DNA of 64,000 nt, from contig NZ_CP084742.1 in NCBI RefSeq assembly GCF_020520285.1, forward strand, positions 6,683,501-6,747,500, read 5' to 3'. Source of the stretch: Pseudomonas sp. L5B5 (GTDB lineage: Bacteria > Pseudomonadota > Gammaproteobacteria > Pseudomonadales > Pseudomonadaceae). Both the position numbers and the translations under genes were made by a program. Below the pieces are notes generated by a model. It was not told where the DNA came from. It searched no databases and saw only the letters and a program-made list of their open reading frames with translations. Shown one piece after another: positions 53,583 through 62,211 of the stretch. How positions within the stretch are numbered: the first letter of the stretch is position 1; every line of letters begins with the position of its first letter.

Positions 53583-54020
53583 ATGAAGCGGATTCTGGAT
53601 CCACTGGACGAGCGCATCATCGCCGAGCTGACCCGCAATGCCCGGGCGGCCCATGCCGAGCTGGCGGCCAAGGTCAACCTGTCGCGCAACGCGGTGCGCC
53701 AGCGCATCGAGCGCCTGGAGCGCGACGGTGCGATCCAGGGCTACACCATCCGGGTGGGCGAGGGGCGTGGGGCGCACACCCGGATCAATGCGCTGATCTT
53801 CGTCTACCGCTACGACCGCATGCGCGGTGCCGATGTATTGCAGGCGCTGCGCGCGATGCCGGAGATCGTCCAGTGCGAAGTGCTCAGCGGCGAGTTCGAT
53901 GTGCTGGTGCGGGTCAGCGCGGCGACGGCTGAGCGGGTGCATCGGGTGTGGAATGAAATCGCCGCCTTGCCCGGGGTGGAAAACACCGTGACGTCCTTTG
54001 TCTTGTCCTCGGTGGCCTGA
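53583..54020 (+). CDS. Lrp/AsnC-family regulator
   Basis: 145 residues. N-terminal HTH (LDERIIAELTRNARAAHAEL, AKVNLSRNAVRQRIERLERD, GAIQGYTI) and a C-terminal RAM/ActD-like ligand-binding domain (LQALRAMPEIVQCEVLSGEF and ENTVTSFVLSSVA). Such regulators sense amino acids. It lies 22 bases after the threonine-synthase-like gene and before the homoserine dehydrogenase, so the cluster has two local regulators, one LysR and one Lrp. Confidence 0.93.
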   Translation: MKRILDPLDERIIAELTRNARAAHAELAAKVNLSRNAVRQRIERLERDGAIQGYTIRVGEGRGAHTRINALIFVYRYDRMRGADVLQALRAMPEIVQCEVLSGEFDVLVRVSAATAERVHRVWNEIAALPGVENTVTSFVLSSVA

Positions 54021-54045
54021 GCGCGAAGCCCGATCTTCTGGCCTC

Positions 54046-54205
54046 CTGTAGCCGCTGGCGCAGCCTGCTAAAAGGCCCGAAGGACCTTCCCGCGCGGTAA
54101 ATCAGCATGTTGCGATGAATGGAACCCTGTGTGGTGTCCTGATGGACCGCACCGCCAGGGTTAGCGTCTCCTGCGGAGCCGGGCGCAGCCTTCGGCAGTG
54201 GTCAC
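54046..54205. repeat. Diverged copy of the TGTAGCCGCTG-type intergenic repeat
   Basis: CTGTAGCCGCTGGCGCAGCC then AAAGGCCCGAAGGACCTTCC, and further on GAGCCGGGCGCAGCCTTCGG plus CAGTGG, resemble the unit at 39119. The right end is less well kept. The rest of 54021-54318 holds the likely promoter of the homoserine dehydrogenase gene. Confidence 0.5.
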
Positions 54206-54318
54206 GGGCGCTGGGCAAAATGCTCAGCAAATACAGCAAAACGGCATATTTCACTGCCCGGGCCCGACCCCTAACCTTGTGTCCATCAGCTTCTCAACCC
54301 GGATGGAACACAACAAAA

Positions 54319-55362
54319 ATGACTGAATACAACATCGCCCTGGTGGGCTTCGGCGGGGTCAACCGAGCCCTGGCGCAACTGATTGCCGAGCGCAATCAGG
54401 CGTGGAAAAAACAACTGGGTTTCAGCTTGAAGATCGTTGGCATCAGCGATCTGTTCCTGGGTTCCATCGTCGCTCCCCAGGGGCTGGATGCCGGTCTGCT
54501 GAGCAAGCTGCCGGCAACCAAGGGCGCCTTGGCGCAACTGCCGGGCGGCCAGGTGGAGGCGCTCAACGAACAGGTGATCAAGGACTCCGGCGCCGACATC
54601 ATCGCCGAGGCTACCTTCACCAATCCGGTGGACGGCGAGCCGGCCAGCACCTTCTGCCGCTGGGCCCTGGAGCGGGGCAAGCATGTGGTAACCACCAACA
54701 AGGGCCCCATTGCCCTGCACGGCGCCGAGCTCAAGGCCCTGGCCCAGCGCAATCAGGCGGCGTTCGAGTACGAAGGCGCGGTGATGAGCGGCACCCCGGT
54801 GATCCGCATGGCCAAGCAGTCCCTGGCCGGCAGTGGGCTGCTGGGTTTCGAAGGCATCCTCAACGGCACGTCCAACTTTGTGCTGACCCGAATGGAAGCC
54901 GGCCTGGGCTTTGCCGAAGCGGTGGCCGAGGCCCAGGCCCTGGGGTACGCCGAGGCCGATCCGAGCGCGGATGTCGAAGGCTTCGATGTGCGCCTGAAGG
55001 TGGTGATCCTGGCCAACGAACTCTTGGGTGCACAGTTGACGGTCAATGACGTTGCCTGTCGCGGGATCTCCGGCCTGACGGCCCAGGACTTGGCCCAGGC
55101 CCGTGCCGAGGGCGCGTGTTGGAAGCTGGTCGGTTCCGCCCGGCGTCTTGCCGACGGCTCCCTGCAGGCCAGTGTCGAGCCGTGCCTGTTGGCGCAGGAG
55201 CATCCGCTGGCAGGTATCTCCGGGGCGATCAATGCGCTGTCGTTCAACACCGAGCTGTTGGGGGCGGTGACGGTTTCCGGTCCGGGCGCCGGGCGCATCG
55301 AGACGGCCTTTGCCTTGCTCTCGGACATCATCCATATCCACCAGTCGCGCTCGGCTCGCTAG
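54319..55362 (+). CDS. Homoserine dehydrogenase, short form without ACT domain
   Basis: 347 residues from ATG 54319. N-terminal Rossmann domain with [16 protein letters not shown] (dinucleotide loop) and [13 protein letters not shown], which carries the catalytic-type Lys. Catalytic domain with [13 protein letters not shown] and [20 protein letters not shown], the D-x3-G-x-D-x2-x-K pattern. There is no C-terminal ACT domain, so no threonine feedback site, which suits a catabolic role oxidising homoserine to aspartate semialdehyde. Followed after ten bases by an aldehyde dehydrogenase. Confidence 0.9.
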   Translation: MTEYNIALVGFGGVNRALAQLIAERNQAWKKQLGFSLKIVGISDLFLGSIVAPQGLDAGLLSKLPATKGALAQLPGGQVEALNEQVIKDSGADIIAEATFTNPVDGEPASTFCRWALERGKHVVTTNKGPIALHGAELKALAQRNQAAFEYEGAVMSGTPVIRMAKQSLAGSGLLGFEGILNGTSNFVLTRMEAGLGFAEAVAEAQALGYAEADPSADVEGFDVRLKVVILANELLGAQLTVNDVACRGISGLTAQDLAQARAEGACWKLVGSARRLADGSLQASVEPCLLAQEHPLAGISGAINALSFNTELLGAVTVSGPGAGRIETAFALLSDIIHIHQSRSAR

Positions 55363-55372
55363 GAGAATGCCC

Positions 55373-56779
55373 ATGAATCTGTCTCGCCTGGTGCCTGTCG
55401 CCGATACGATTGAAGTGCGCAGCCCCTTTGATGGACGGGTCATCGGCAGCGTGCCGCGCACCGATGCCAGCGCCGTGCCCTACCTGTTGCAGCAGGCCCG
55501 CGAGGGCGTGCAGGCCTGCGCGGCGCTGCCGCGTTTCCAGCGGGCGCGGATTCTCGAGCAGGCGGCCCTGAACATTGAACGTGACGCCGAACACTTCGCC
55601 CGGTTGATCGTCGATGAGGCGGGCAAGACCCTGAAACAGGCGCAGAAGGAGGTCAAGCGCTGCGTCAATACCCTCAAGCTGTCGGCCGAAGAGGCCAAGC
55701 GCAATGCCGGTGAGGTACTGCCCTTCGACGCTTACGAAGGCTCGCAAAACCGCCAGGGCTGGTTCTCTCGCGAGCCCCTGGGGCTGATCCTGGCGATCAC
55801 GCCTTACAACGATCCGTTGAACCTGGTGGCGCACAAGCTTGGTCCGGCGATTGCTGGCGGCAACGGGGTGATTCTCAAGCCTTCGGAGCTGGCGCCGCTG
55901 TCGGCGATCAAGCTGGTGGGGTACCTGTGCGATGCCGGCCTGCCAGCGTCGGTGGTGACCCTGGCCACCGGTGGCGCGGATTTGGGCAGGGCCCTGGTGG
56001 AGGCCCGCGAGGTGCGCATGGTGTCGTTCACCGGGGGCTTCGTCACCGGCGAGCAGATCGCCCGCAGCGCCGGGTTGAAGAAGCTGGCCATGGACCTGGG
56101 CGGCAACGCGCCGGTAATCGTGATGGCCGACTGCGACCTGGCGGCGACGGTGGAAAGCTGCGTGTCCGGGGCCTTCTGGGCGGCGGGGCAGAACTGCATC
56201 GGCACCCAGCGCCTGTTGGTCCAGGCCCCGATCTATGAGGCGTTTCGCGAGGCTTTTGTCCGTCTTGCCCGTACTCAGGTCAGTGGCGACCCGCTGGCCA
56301 GCAGCACGGACATCGGACCGATGATCAGCCTGCAGGCGGCGCAGCGCGCCCAGGCGACGGTGGACGAAGCCCTGCAGCAAGGCGCGCGGCTGCTGTGCGG
56401 GCACCAGCGCCAGGGTTCCTGCTACGCCGCCACGGTGCTGGAGAACGTCGACCACCACAGTCGCCTGTGGCAGGACGAGGTCTTTGCGCCAGTGGTGGTC
56501 TTGCAACCGTTCGACGACCTGGACCAGGCCATCGCCCTGGCCAACCAGCCGGAGTACAGCCTGCATGCGGGAATCTTCACCAACGATCTGCGTATCGCCA
56601 TGGATGCCGCACGGCGCATCGAGGCGGGTGGGGTGATGATCAACGACTCTTCCGACTACCGTTTCGATGCCATGCCCTTTGGTGGCTTCAAGTACGGCAG
56701 CCTGGGGCGCGAAGGGGTGCGTTTTGCCTATGAGGAAATGACCCAGCCCAAGGTGATCTGCTTGAACCGCCTCGGCTGA
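55373..56779 (+). CDS. Aldehyde dehydrogenase, candidate aspartate-semialdehyde oxidase
   Basis: 468 residues from ATG 55373, six bases after AGGAGA. Aldehyde dehydrogenase fold with Asn in [10 protein letters not shown], cofactor loop [13 protein letters not shown] and catalytic Cys275 in GQNCIGTQR. The general-base Glu of the common E-L-G-G motif is Asp241 here (MDLGGNAPV). Similarity is to the PhnY/lactaldehyde-dehydrogenase-like branch. Placed directly after homoserine dehydrogenase, it would oxidise aspartate semialdehyde to aspartate. A strong terminator follows. Confidence 0.87.
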   Translation: MNLSRLVPVADTIEVRSPFDGRVIGSVPRTDASAVPYLLQQAREGVQACAALPRFQRARILEQAALNIERDAEHFARLIVDEAGKTLKQAQKEVKRCVNTLKLSAEEAKRNAGEVLPFDAYEGSQNRQGWFSREPLGLILAITPYNDPLNLVAHKLGPAIAGGNGVILKPSELAPLSAIKLVGYLCDAGLPASVVTLATGGADLGRALVEAREVRMVSFTGGFVTGEQIARSAGLKKLAMDLGGNAPVIVMADCDLAATVESCVSGAFWAAGQNCIGTQRLLVQAPIYEAFREAFVRLARTQVSGDPLASSTDIGPMISLQAAQRAQATVDEALQQGARLLCGHQRQGSCYAATVLENVDHHSRLWQDEVFAPVVVLQPFDDLDQAIALANQPEYSLHAGIFTNDLRIAMDAARRIEAGGVMINDSSDYRFDAMPFGGFKYGSLGREGVRFAYEEMTQPKVICLNRLG

Positions 56780-56810
56780 AGAGCGTAGCCGTAACACGAC
56801 AGGTCGTCGG

Positions 56811-56847
56811 CACCGGGCAGGTTTGGTCACCTGCCCGGTGTTTTTTT
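56811..56847 (+). terminator. Strong Rho-independent terminator
   Basis: CACCGGGCAGGT pairs perfectly with ACCTGCCCGGTG around TTGGTC, followed by seven T. It marks the end of the homoserine dehydrogenase/aldehyde dehydrogenase operon. Confidence 0.95.
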
Positions 56848-56934
56848 GCTGGCGACGCGGGGCGGTGAATCGGCCGCGATACGGGCAGTGGTAGAGTTCG
56901 CCGCTTCAGGATGAACGATGCGGGAAGCAGGCCG

Positions 56935-58167
56935 ATGATCAAAGTGTGGTTGCAACAAGGGCGTGGCCTGTGGCTCGCGCTGTTTCTCGGGCTGCTGTTG
57001 CCGGCCCTGGTGCACGCCGAGGAAGCGCCGCCGGGGCTGGTGAAGGTGCCCCTGGACCGGCGGGTGATCGACCTGACCGCGACCTTGGATAGCGCCACCC
57101 AGGAGCGGATGGTGCACAAGCTGGAGGCGCTGGAGCAGCGCCGCGGCGCGCAGATCGCGGTGATGCTGGTGCCCAACCTGGGCCAGCAGAGCATCGAGGC
57201 GTTGGGCAACCAGCTGTTTCGTGCCTGGAAGCTGGGGCGCAAGGGCGTAGACGACGGCATCCTGCTGCTGGTGGCGAAGAACGACCGCAAGGTGCGGATC
57301 GAGGTCGGCTATGGCCTGGAGCCGGTGGTCACCGACCTGCTGGCCGGGCAGATCATCGCCCAAGACCTGGCCCCGGCCTTTCGTCAGGGCGACTTTGCCG
57401 GCGGTATCGACCGTGCCCTGGACGACCTGATCCTGCTGGTGGACGGGGGCTTGTTGCCCAAGCCTGCGGGGCTGCCGGAGCCTGCGGAGCTGGCGGTGCC
57501 ACTGGAAGCCTATGCCTTGCTGCTGGCGTTCATTTTCGGCTCGGTGGCGGGGGTGATGCTGGCTGCCGGCTGGAACTGGCGCCGGGTACTGGGGGGCGCA
57601 GTGGTGCTGATAGCGGTGCTGGTGGGAGCCGTGGGCGGCCATGAGTGGCTGGCGCAGTTGTTCCTGGTGCCGTTGTGCATGTTGATCGGCGGTGCGACCT
57701 TCGCCGGACTGTGGCAGGCACGAGGGGTGTTCTACGGGGTGCTGGGACTGCTGCTGTACATCGGCCTGCTGACCCTGGTCAGCCAGTATCTGGGCAGTCT
57801 GACTTTCCTCTATGGCCTGGCCTGGCCAGCGGGGGTGCTACTGGTGCTGGGCGGCCATTGGCTGCTGTACTGGATGATGCGCAACAGCTGGCGCAGGAGC
57901 CCTCGGGGCTTTTTGTGGCGCTTTGCCGTGCTGCTGACGCTGGTCCTGCTGATGGGCCTGGGCGTGGATGCCTGGCAGGCGGCCCAGCGTTGGCTGACGG
58001 TAGTGCCGTTCGCCTATTTCCTGAGTTTCATACTGTTTGCCGTCGGCAGTGGCTTTCGCTGGAGCAGCGGCGGTGGCAGCAGCGGTGGTGGCCACTCAAG
58101 CTCGGGGGGCGGTTTCTCCGGGGGCGGCGGTTCCAGTGGCGGTGGCGGGGCGTCGGGCAGTTGGTGA
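56935..58167 (+). CDS. TPM-domain (YgcG-family) membrane protein
   Basis: 410 residues from ATG 56935 (56911 also in frame). Signal peptide (LWLALFLGLLLPALVHA), then a TPM domain (about 30-180) with VIDLTATLDSATQERMVHKL, RKVRIEVGYGLEPVVTD and FRQGDFAGGIDRALDDLI. About five transmembrane helices follow (190-370), then a C-terminal Ser/Gly tail with SGGGSSGGGHSSSGGGFSGG, usual for this family. The TPM domain is extracytoplasmic; plant and bacterial relatives include photosystem-II repair factors, but the bacterial role is unclear. GC-rich throughout. Confidence 0.9.
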   Translation: MIKVWLQQGRGLWLALFLGLLLPALVHAEEAPPGLVKVPLDRRVIDLTATLDSATQERMVHKLEALEQRRGAQIAVMLVPNLGQQSIEALGNQLFRAWKLGRKGVDDGILLLVAKNDRKVRIEVGYGLEPVVTDLLAGQIIAQDLAPAFRQGDFAGGIDRALDDLILLVDGGLLPKPAGLPEPAELAVPLEAYALLLAFIFGSVAGVMLAAGWNWRRVLGGAVVLIAVLVGAVGGHEWLAQLFLVPLCMLIGGATFAGLWQARGVFYGVLGLLLYIGLLTLVSQYLGSLTFLYGLAWPAGVLLVLGGHWLLYWMMRNSWRRSPRGFLWRFAVLLTLVLLMGLGVDAWQAAQRWLTVVPFAYFLSFILFAVGSGFRWSSGGGSSGGGHSSSGGGFSGGGGSSGGGGASGSW

Positions 58168-58378
58168 CGGTGCAGGGGAGGACAACCTGAGTTGCGCCAG
58201 CGCGTGCGGATTCATGGGTTGAGTGACTGCTGCGCCAACAGTGGGTGAGGCCGGGCGAACATCCTCTTGCACACCTCGTGGCAAATCCCACCCGCTTCAC
58301 GATCATGGCCTGATGGCGTTCGCCGGTTCATACCGTGTGCGGACCGGCCATGGCATGGCCGTGTCCGCCGATTGCCGA

Positions 58379-58588
58379 TCAGACCACTTCATCGATCAGT
58401 GAGGTTTTTGCCGGAGGGAGCGCGACCGGTGGGGTAGGCGTTTCCTTGAGCTTGTCCCTGAGCCGCTCCAGTGCTTCCTTCTGTTCGGCGGTCAGTGGTG
58501 GCGGCGGAGTGTCGGAGACGGGGAGGGTGATGGGGCCGTGAGTGCCGCCGCTGGTCAGTGGGGGCAGAGGGCGATTGCTGATGTTCAT
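58379..58588 (-). CDS. Small hypothetical protein (69 aa)
   Basis: Proline-rich at both ends (NRPLPPLTSGGTHGPITLPV; TPTPPVALPP) with one central helix (TAEQKEALERLRDKLKE). A GGAAG lies about ten bases before the ATG. Likely intrinsically disordered apart from the helix. No family recognised; divergent from rpmJ2. Confidence 0.5.
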   Translation of the reverse strand: MNISNRPLPPLTSGGTHGPITLPVSDTPPPPLTAEQKEALERLRDKLKETPTPPVALPPAKTSLIDEVV

Positions 58589-58676
58589 GTCACTGCTTCC
58601 GTGAGTGAGGGTTGAACCCTGGGTAGCGGCCGTTCTTTGCCGGACTTTAGTGCTGGGGGTTGTTTTTGGTGAGTTT

Positions 58677-58695
58677 GATAATTGTTCTCATTGTT
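58677..58695. promoter_or_regulatory. Fur-like box
   Basis: GATAATTGTTCTCATTGTT matches the 19-base ferric uptake regulator consensus at about 12 positions, including the whole left GATAAT and the central TCATT. It lies about 50 bases before the rpmJ2 start. Confidence 0.4.
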
Positions 58696-58698
58696 TAT

Positions 58699-58717
58699 TA
58701 TGTTATGTTATTACATC
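58699..58717. promoter_or_regulatory. Zur-like box upstream of rpmJ2
   Basis: TATGTTATG-T-TATTACATC fits the zinc uptake regulator site of gamma-proteobacteria (ATGTTAT and TATnACAT halves separated by a short centre). It is 26 bases before the ATG of the zinc-independent L36 gene, whose relatives are standard Zur targets. Confidence 0.7.
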
Positions 58718-58743
58718 TAAATCAGCCCAAGGAAACATCGCCC

Positions 58744-58893
58744 ATGAAAGTCCTGTCGTCCCTCAAGGAAGCCAAGAATCGCCACCGTGACTGCCAGATC
58801 GTCAAGCGCCGTGGTCGGATCTATGTGATCTGCAAATCCAACCCGCGCTTCAAGGCCCGCCAGGGCGGGGCCAAGAACCGGAACAAGGGGTGA
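58744..58893 (+). CDS. rpmJ2: 50S ribosomal protein L36, zinc-independent paralogue
   Basis: 49 residues from ATG 58744 with AAGGA upstream: [20 protein letters not shown], then [20 protein letters not shown]. The primary form binds zinc through C-x2-C...C-x4-H. Here the first Cys is His and the last His is Phe, so the zinc ribbon is lost. Such C-minus L36 (YkgO-type) replaces the zinc form when zinc is scarce. The upstream Zur-like site supports that. The usual partner L31 paralogue is not next to it. Confidence 0.93.
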   Translation: MKVLSSLKEAKNRHRDCQIVKRRGRIYVICKSNPRFKARQGGAKNRNKG

Positions 58894-59051
58894 GTGCAGC
58901 GGTAGGTCGGGAGGAGCAGGGCGCTGTGCGAACTGCCCGCTCTCGACAGCGCCCCGGGCCCTGGGCGCGTTGCCCCGTGGGATGCGGGCCATTGTTTCCC
59001 CGGGCCAGACCCGGTAGAAAGGCGCAACGCATTCAGAAAACAGATATCAGC

Positions 59052-59936
59052 ATGAGCGACATTGAGAAACCCAATAGCCGCCTGTTCGACCTCGACTTGT
59101 TGCGGGCCATTGTCACGGTGGCCGACTGCGGCAGTTTCACCACGGCGGCCACGCGCCTGCACTCTACCCAATCCACGGTCAGCCAGAAGATTCGTCGCCT
59201 GGAAGAGATGGCCGGGCATCGGCTGCTCGAGCGCGGCAACCGCGATGTCTTGCCCACCGATGCCGGTACGACGCTGCTGGGTTATGCGCGGCGCCTGCTG
59301 GCGCTGAATGACGAAATGCTCGAGGCCCTGTCCGGAGCCACGGTGGCCTTGACGGTGCGCATCGGCGTACCCGATGACTTTGCCACCGGCCGGACCACCG
59401 AACAGCTAGCGGCCTTCAATCGGCATTACCCGCAGGTCAAGCTGGAGGTCACCAGTGGCATGAGTCGCGACCTGAGTGCCAGCTACGACCGCGGTGAGCT
59501 GGACCTGGTGCTGCTCAAGCAACGCCAGAACAGCCGTGAGGCGCAGGCCTGCTGGCCGGAGAAAACCCGCTGGGTGGACAGTGCGAGGAACCCCTGCATC
59601 GACCTGGATCCGCTGCCGATCGTGACCTTTCCGCCACGGGGGGTCTATCGCGATGAAATGATCAATGCCCTGGAGGGCGTCGGTCGACGCTGGCACATCA
59701 GCTTCACCAGCTCCAGCCTCAGTGGCTTGCAGTCCGCCATTGCCGACGGCATGGGCATCGGCCTGCTGCCGTTGCGAGCGGTCACGGCGGACCACCAGGT
59801 ACTGTCCAGGACCACCGGGCTGCCGGCAGTGGATGTGTTCGAGGTGGCGCTGCTGCACCGTCCAGCGGCTGACCCGATGGTCAAGGAGCTGGCGCGGGTA
59901 TTGTCCCGGGTACTGGCCCAGGACACGGCGGGATAA
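59052..59936 (+). CDS. LysR-family transcriptional regulator
   Basis: 294 residues from ATG 59052 (the frame extends to 58890). HTH LDLLRAIVTVADCGSFTTAA and STQSTVSQKIRRLEEMAGHR, effector domain from about residue 95 (VRIGVPDDFATGRTTEQLAA). It resembles regulators with the D-L-D-L-L-R opening that often control catabolic enzymes. It lies 177 bases before the ureidoglycine aminohydrolase gene in the same direction, so it may regulate it. Confidence 0.9.
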   Translation: MSDIEKPNSRLFDLDLLRAIVTVADCGSFTTAATRLHSTQSTVSQKIRRLEEMAGHRLLERGNRDVLPTDAGTTLLGYARRLLALNDEMLEALSGATVALTVRIGVPDDFATGRTTEQLAAFNRHYPQVKLEVTSGMSRDLSASYDRGELDLVLLKQRQNSREAQACWPEKTRWVDSARNPCIDLDPLPIVTFPPRGVYRDEMINALEGVGRRWHISFTSSSLSGLQSAIADGMGIGLLPLRAVTADHQVLSRTTGLPAVDVFEVALLHRPAADPMVKELARVLSRVLAQDTAG

Positions 59937-60113
59937 GTCGGTCTGTAATTCGATAAATGAATGTCGCGTATTTCAGTATTTAATTTGTGCATGAAGTTGC
60001 CGCTGGATATCGTGGCGGTCATGGCCGTCCGCGTCGTTGCGTTGGACCCAGGCTTTGTTCACCCCGCCACCTGTCATGCGCGGGGCAGCAAAACAACAAT
60101 GAGGAGAGTCTCC

Positions 60114-60950
60114 ATGTCCAAGTCCACTTACTACGCGCCGCACGGCGGGCACCCGGCCCAGACCGAGCTGCTCACCGACCGTGCGATGTTCACCGAAGCC
60201 TATGCGGTGATCCCCAAGGGCGTGATGCGCGACATCGTCACCAGCCATTTGCCCCATTGGGACAACATGCGCATGTGGGTCATCGCTCGCCCGCTGTCGG
60301 GGTTCGCCGAGACCTTCTCCCAGTACATCGTTGAAGTCGGTCCCAATGGCGGCAGCGACAAGCCTGAACAGGACCCCAACGCCGAGGCGGTGCTGTTCGT
60401 CGTCGAAGGCGAAGTCACGCTTACCCTGCAAGGCCAGGAGCATGTGCTGACGCCGGGCGGTTATGCCTTCATCCCGCCGGCTGCCGACTGGAAGCTGCGC
60501 AACACCACTGGCACCGAAGCGCGCTTTCACTGGATCCGCAAGCACTACCAGAAGGTCGATGGCGTGCCGTACCCGGAGGCCTTCGTCACCAACGAGCAAG
60601 ACATCGAGCCGCGGGTGATGCCCGACACCGAAGGTCGCTGGAGCACCACCCGCTTCGTCGACATGAGTGACATGCGCCATGACATGCACGTCAACATTGT
60701 CAACTTCGAGCCGGGCGGCGTGATTCCGTTCGCCGAGACCCACGTCATGGAACATGGCCTCTATGTGCTGGAAGGCAAGGCGGTGTATCGCCTGAACCAG
60801 GATTGGGTCGAGGTCGAGGCTGGTGACTTCATGTGGTTGCGTGCGTTCTGCCCGCAGGCCTGCTATTCCGGCGGCCCGGGTCGCTTCCGCTACCTGCTGT
60901 ACAAGGATGTGAACCGCCAGATGCGCCTGACCCTGAACGCGCCACATTGA
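60114..60950 (+). CDS. allE: (S)-ureidoglycine aminohydrolase (bicupin)
   Basis: 278 residues from ATG 60114, GAGGAGAG upstream. Two cupin domains: the first with VLFVVEGEVTLTLQGQEHVL and PGGYAFIPPAADW, the second with EPGGVIPFAETHVMEHGLYV and WLRAFCPQACYSGGPG. The Mn-binding residues (E-T-H...E-H and the late Q) of YlbA/AllE are visible in the second domain. It hydrolyses (S)-ureidoglycine to (S)-ureidoglycolate and ammonia in allantoin breakdown. Other ureide genes are not in the window. Confidence 0.9.
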   Translation: MSKSTYYAPHGGHPAQTELLTDRAMFTEAYAVIPKGVMRDIVTSHLPHWDNMRMWVIARPLSGFAETFSQYIVEVGPNGGSDKPEQDPNAEAVLFVVEGEVTLTLQGQEHVLTPGGYAFIPPAADWKLRNTTGTEARFHWIRKHYQKVDGVPYPEAFVTNEQDIEPRVMPDTEGRWSTTRFVDMSDMRHDMHVNIVNFEPGGVIPFAETHVMEHGLYVLEGKAVYRLNQDWVEVEAGDFMWLRAFCPQACYSGGPGRFRYLLYKDVNRQMRLTLNAPH

Positions 60951-61006
60951 TGCGCGTGGCCAGGGCAGCGATCAACTCCTGCCCTGGCTGTACAGATTCC
61001 GACAAG

Positions 61007-61034
61007 ACCGGCGAGCGATCGCCGGTTTTCTTTT
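61007..61034 (+). terminator. Rho-independent terminator after the aminohydrolase
   Basis: ACCGGCGA pairs with TCGCCGGT around GCGA and is followed by TTTCTTTT. The rest of 60951-61412 holds no convincing gene. Confidence 0.9.
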
Positions 61035-61412
61035 GTCCCGGCAGCAGACCGGAGCAGCAGGCCCGGCCGATCTGCCTGCTCCCTCAGGCCGCTCCGTCGC
61101 GGCCAAGCCCGCCGGACGTTGCAACCGGCCCCGGTGACCTGAGGGAATACCCGGCGTGAACCAACCCGCAATGGATGGTTTGGCAAGCGCCTCGTCCGGC
61201 CACCTTCTGTGTTTCGTCGGTGTTCAGGCCCGCGTGACAGCGTGTCGCACTGGCGTGATCGCGCGGCTTGGTGTTTGCTGTTGCGGGCTTGCTCTGGTGC
61301 AGGCGGATATCGCTTCACACTGCAGGGTGGGCGGGTGTCCAGCTTCCTGTAGATGCTTGTAACGCTGCAGAAATGGACGCGGATCGTTATCGATGTTTCG
61401 ACCAAGGAGGTC

Positions 61413-61568
61413 ATGTTGAAAAAGAAATTTATGGCGGCTTCGCTGCTGTTTTGGGTGTTCTCGGCCACGGCGTACGCCGATTGCGCGGTATTGGGCCCTT
61501 GGGATGATCCGTGCACGAAGCCTGTGCTCGGGCCGACGCCCACGGTGTGCGAGTGCCCCAGTAACTGA
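61413..61568 (+). CDS. Secreted Cys-rich micropeptide, copy 1
   Basis: 51 residues from ATG 61413 with AAGGAGG just upstream. Signal peptide (KKKFMAASLLFWVFSATAYA) cleaved before DC, leaving about 29 residues with four Cys. The pattern is C-x-V-L-G-P, D-P-C, P-V-L-G-P, then V-C-E-C. The same pattern recurs in the next gene. Not similar to a bacteriocin or toxin I know. Likely exported and disulphide-bonded; role unknown. Confidence 0.7.
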   Translation: MLKKKFMAASLLFWVFSATAYADCAVLGPWDDPCTKPVLGPTPTVCECPSN

Positions 61569-61622
61569 CCTGTACCCCGACAAGGGCTATGGAATGTTGT
61601 GTGACTGACCAGGAGGTCTTGA

Positions 61623-61760
61623 ATGAAGAAAGTGATGTTGGCGGTATTGCTGCTGTGCGGTTTCTCCCTGACTGCCCAGGCCTCGTGCCCGGTGTTCGGT
61701 CCGTCCAAGGACCCGTGCAGTGGCCCGGTATTTGGGCCATCCACCTGCGTGTGCCCGTAA
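61623..61760 (+). CDS. Secreted Cys-rich micropeptide, copy 2
   Basis: 45 residues from ATG 61623, AGGAGG nine bases upstream. Signal peptide KKVMLAVLLLCGFSLTAQA, mature peptide of about 25 residues: CPVFGPSKDPC, GPVFGPS and CVCP. The spacing of GP, DPC, GP and the final C-x-C equals that of the gene at 61413, so the two are tandem paralogues. A long hairpin follows at 61766. No known family. Confidence 0.7.
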   Translation: MKKVMLAVLLLCGFSLTAQASCPVFGPSKDPCSGPVFGPSTCVCP

Positions 61761-61765
61761 GGTAA

Positions 61766-61807
61766 CTTGCCCGGCAGACCTGGCACCCGCCAGGCCTGCC
61801 GGGCAAG
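61766..61807. terminator. Long hairpin after the micropeptide pair
   Basis: CTTGCCCGGCAG pairs with CTGCCGGGCAAG, with an inner stem CCTGGC/GCCAGG. There is no T run, so it may protect the 3' end or terminate inefficiently. From 61808 to 62211 no convincing gene is seen. Confidence 0.6.
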
Positions 61808-62211
61808 ACGCTTGATAGTGCCTGCACTTCGCGCAGGACTCCCCAAACGCTGAAGGCTTTTCCTGGCGTGATCGATATCACCCTGACTGCCCCGTGGGTG
61901 AAACGCTATTGAGGCCGACCACCCTCACTGCTCTCATGAGCCCCTTGGCGCACGGCTTTTTCCCTGGGTTGGCCGTCCCGCGTTCGCCTGGCGAAAGAGT
62001 GGCAATTTGCACTTGGATGGAGTATTACGCTCCCCCAGATTCGACGTTCCGGGTCGAGTGCAAGCCAGGGCAATCGGCTCAAGCGATCAAGCGTTGAGAC
62101 GCAAAGCCCGACCTGGCGATGCCATTGCCTCCGGAACATCTCGCTCCTCAAGCCCGCTCGCTTTGTTTCGGTCGTGGGTCATGCGGTCTTGAACAGCCCT
62201 CACGTCATTGG

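Noticed and set aside
60890..61846. Long minus-strand frame with repeated GPNTG-type motifs
   Set aside because: It is antisense to the two micropeptide genes and crosses a terminator; the apparent repeats mirror the GP motifs of those peptides. No ribosome site.
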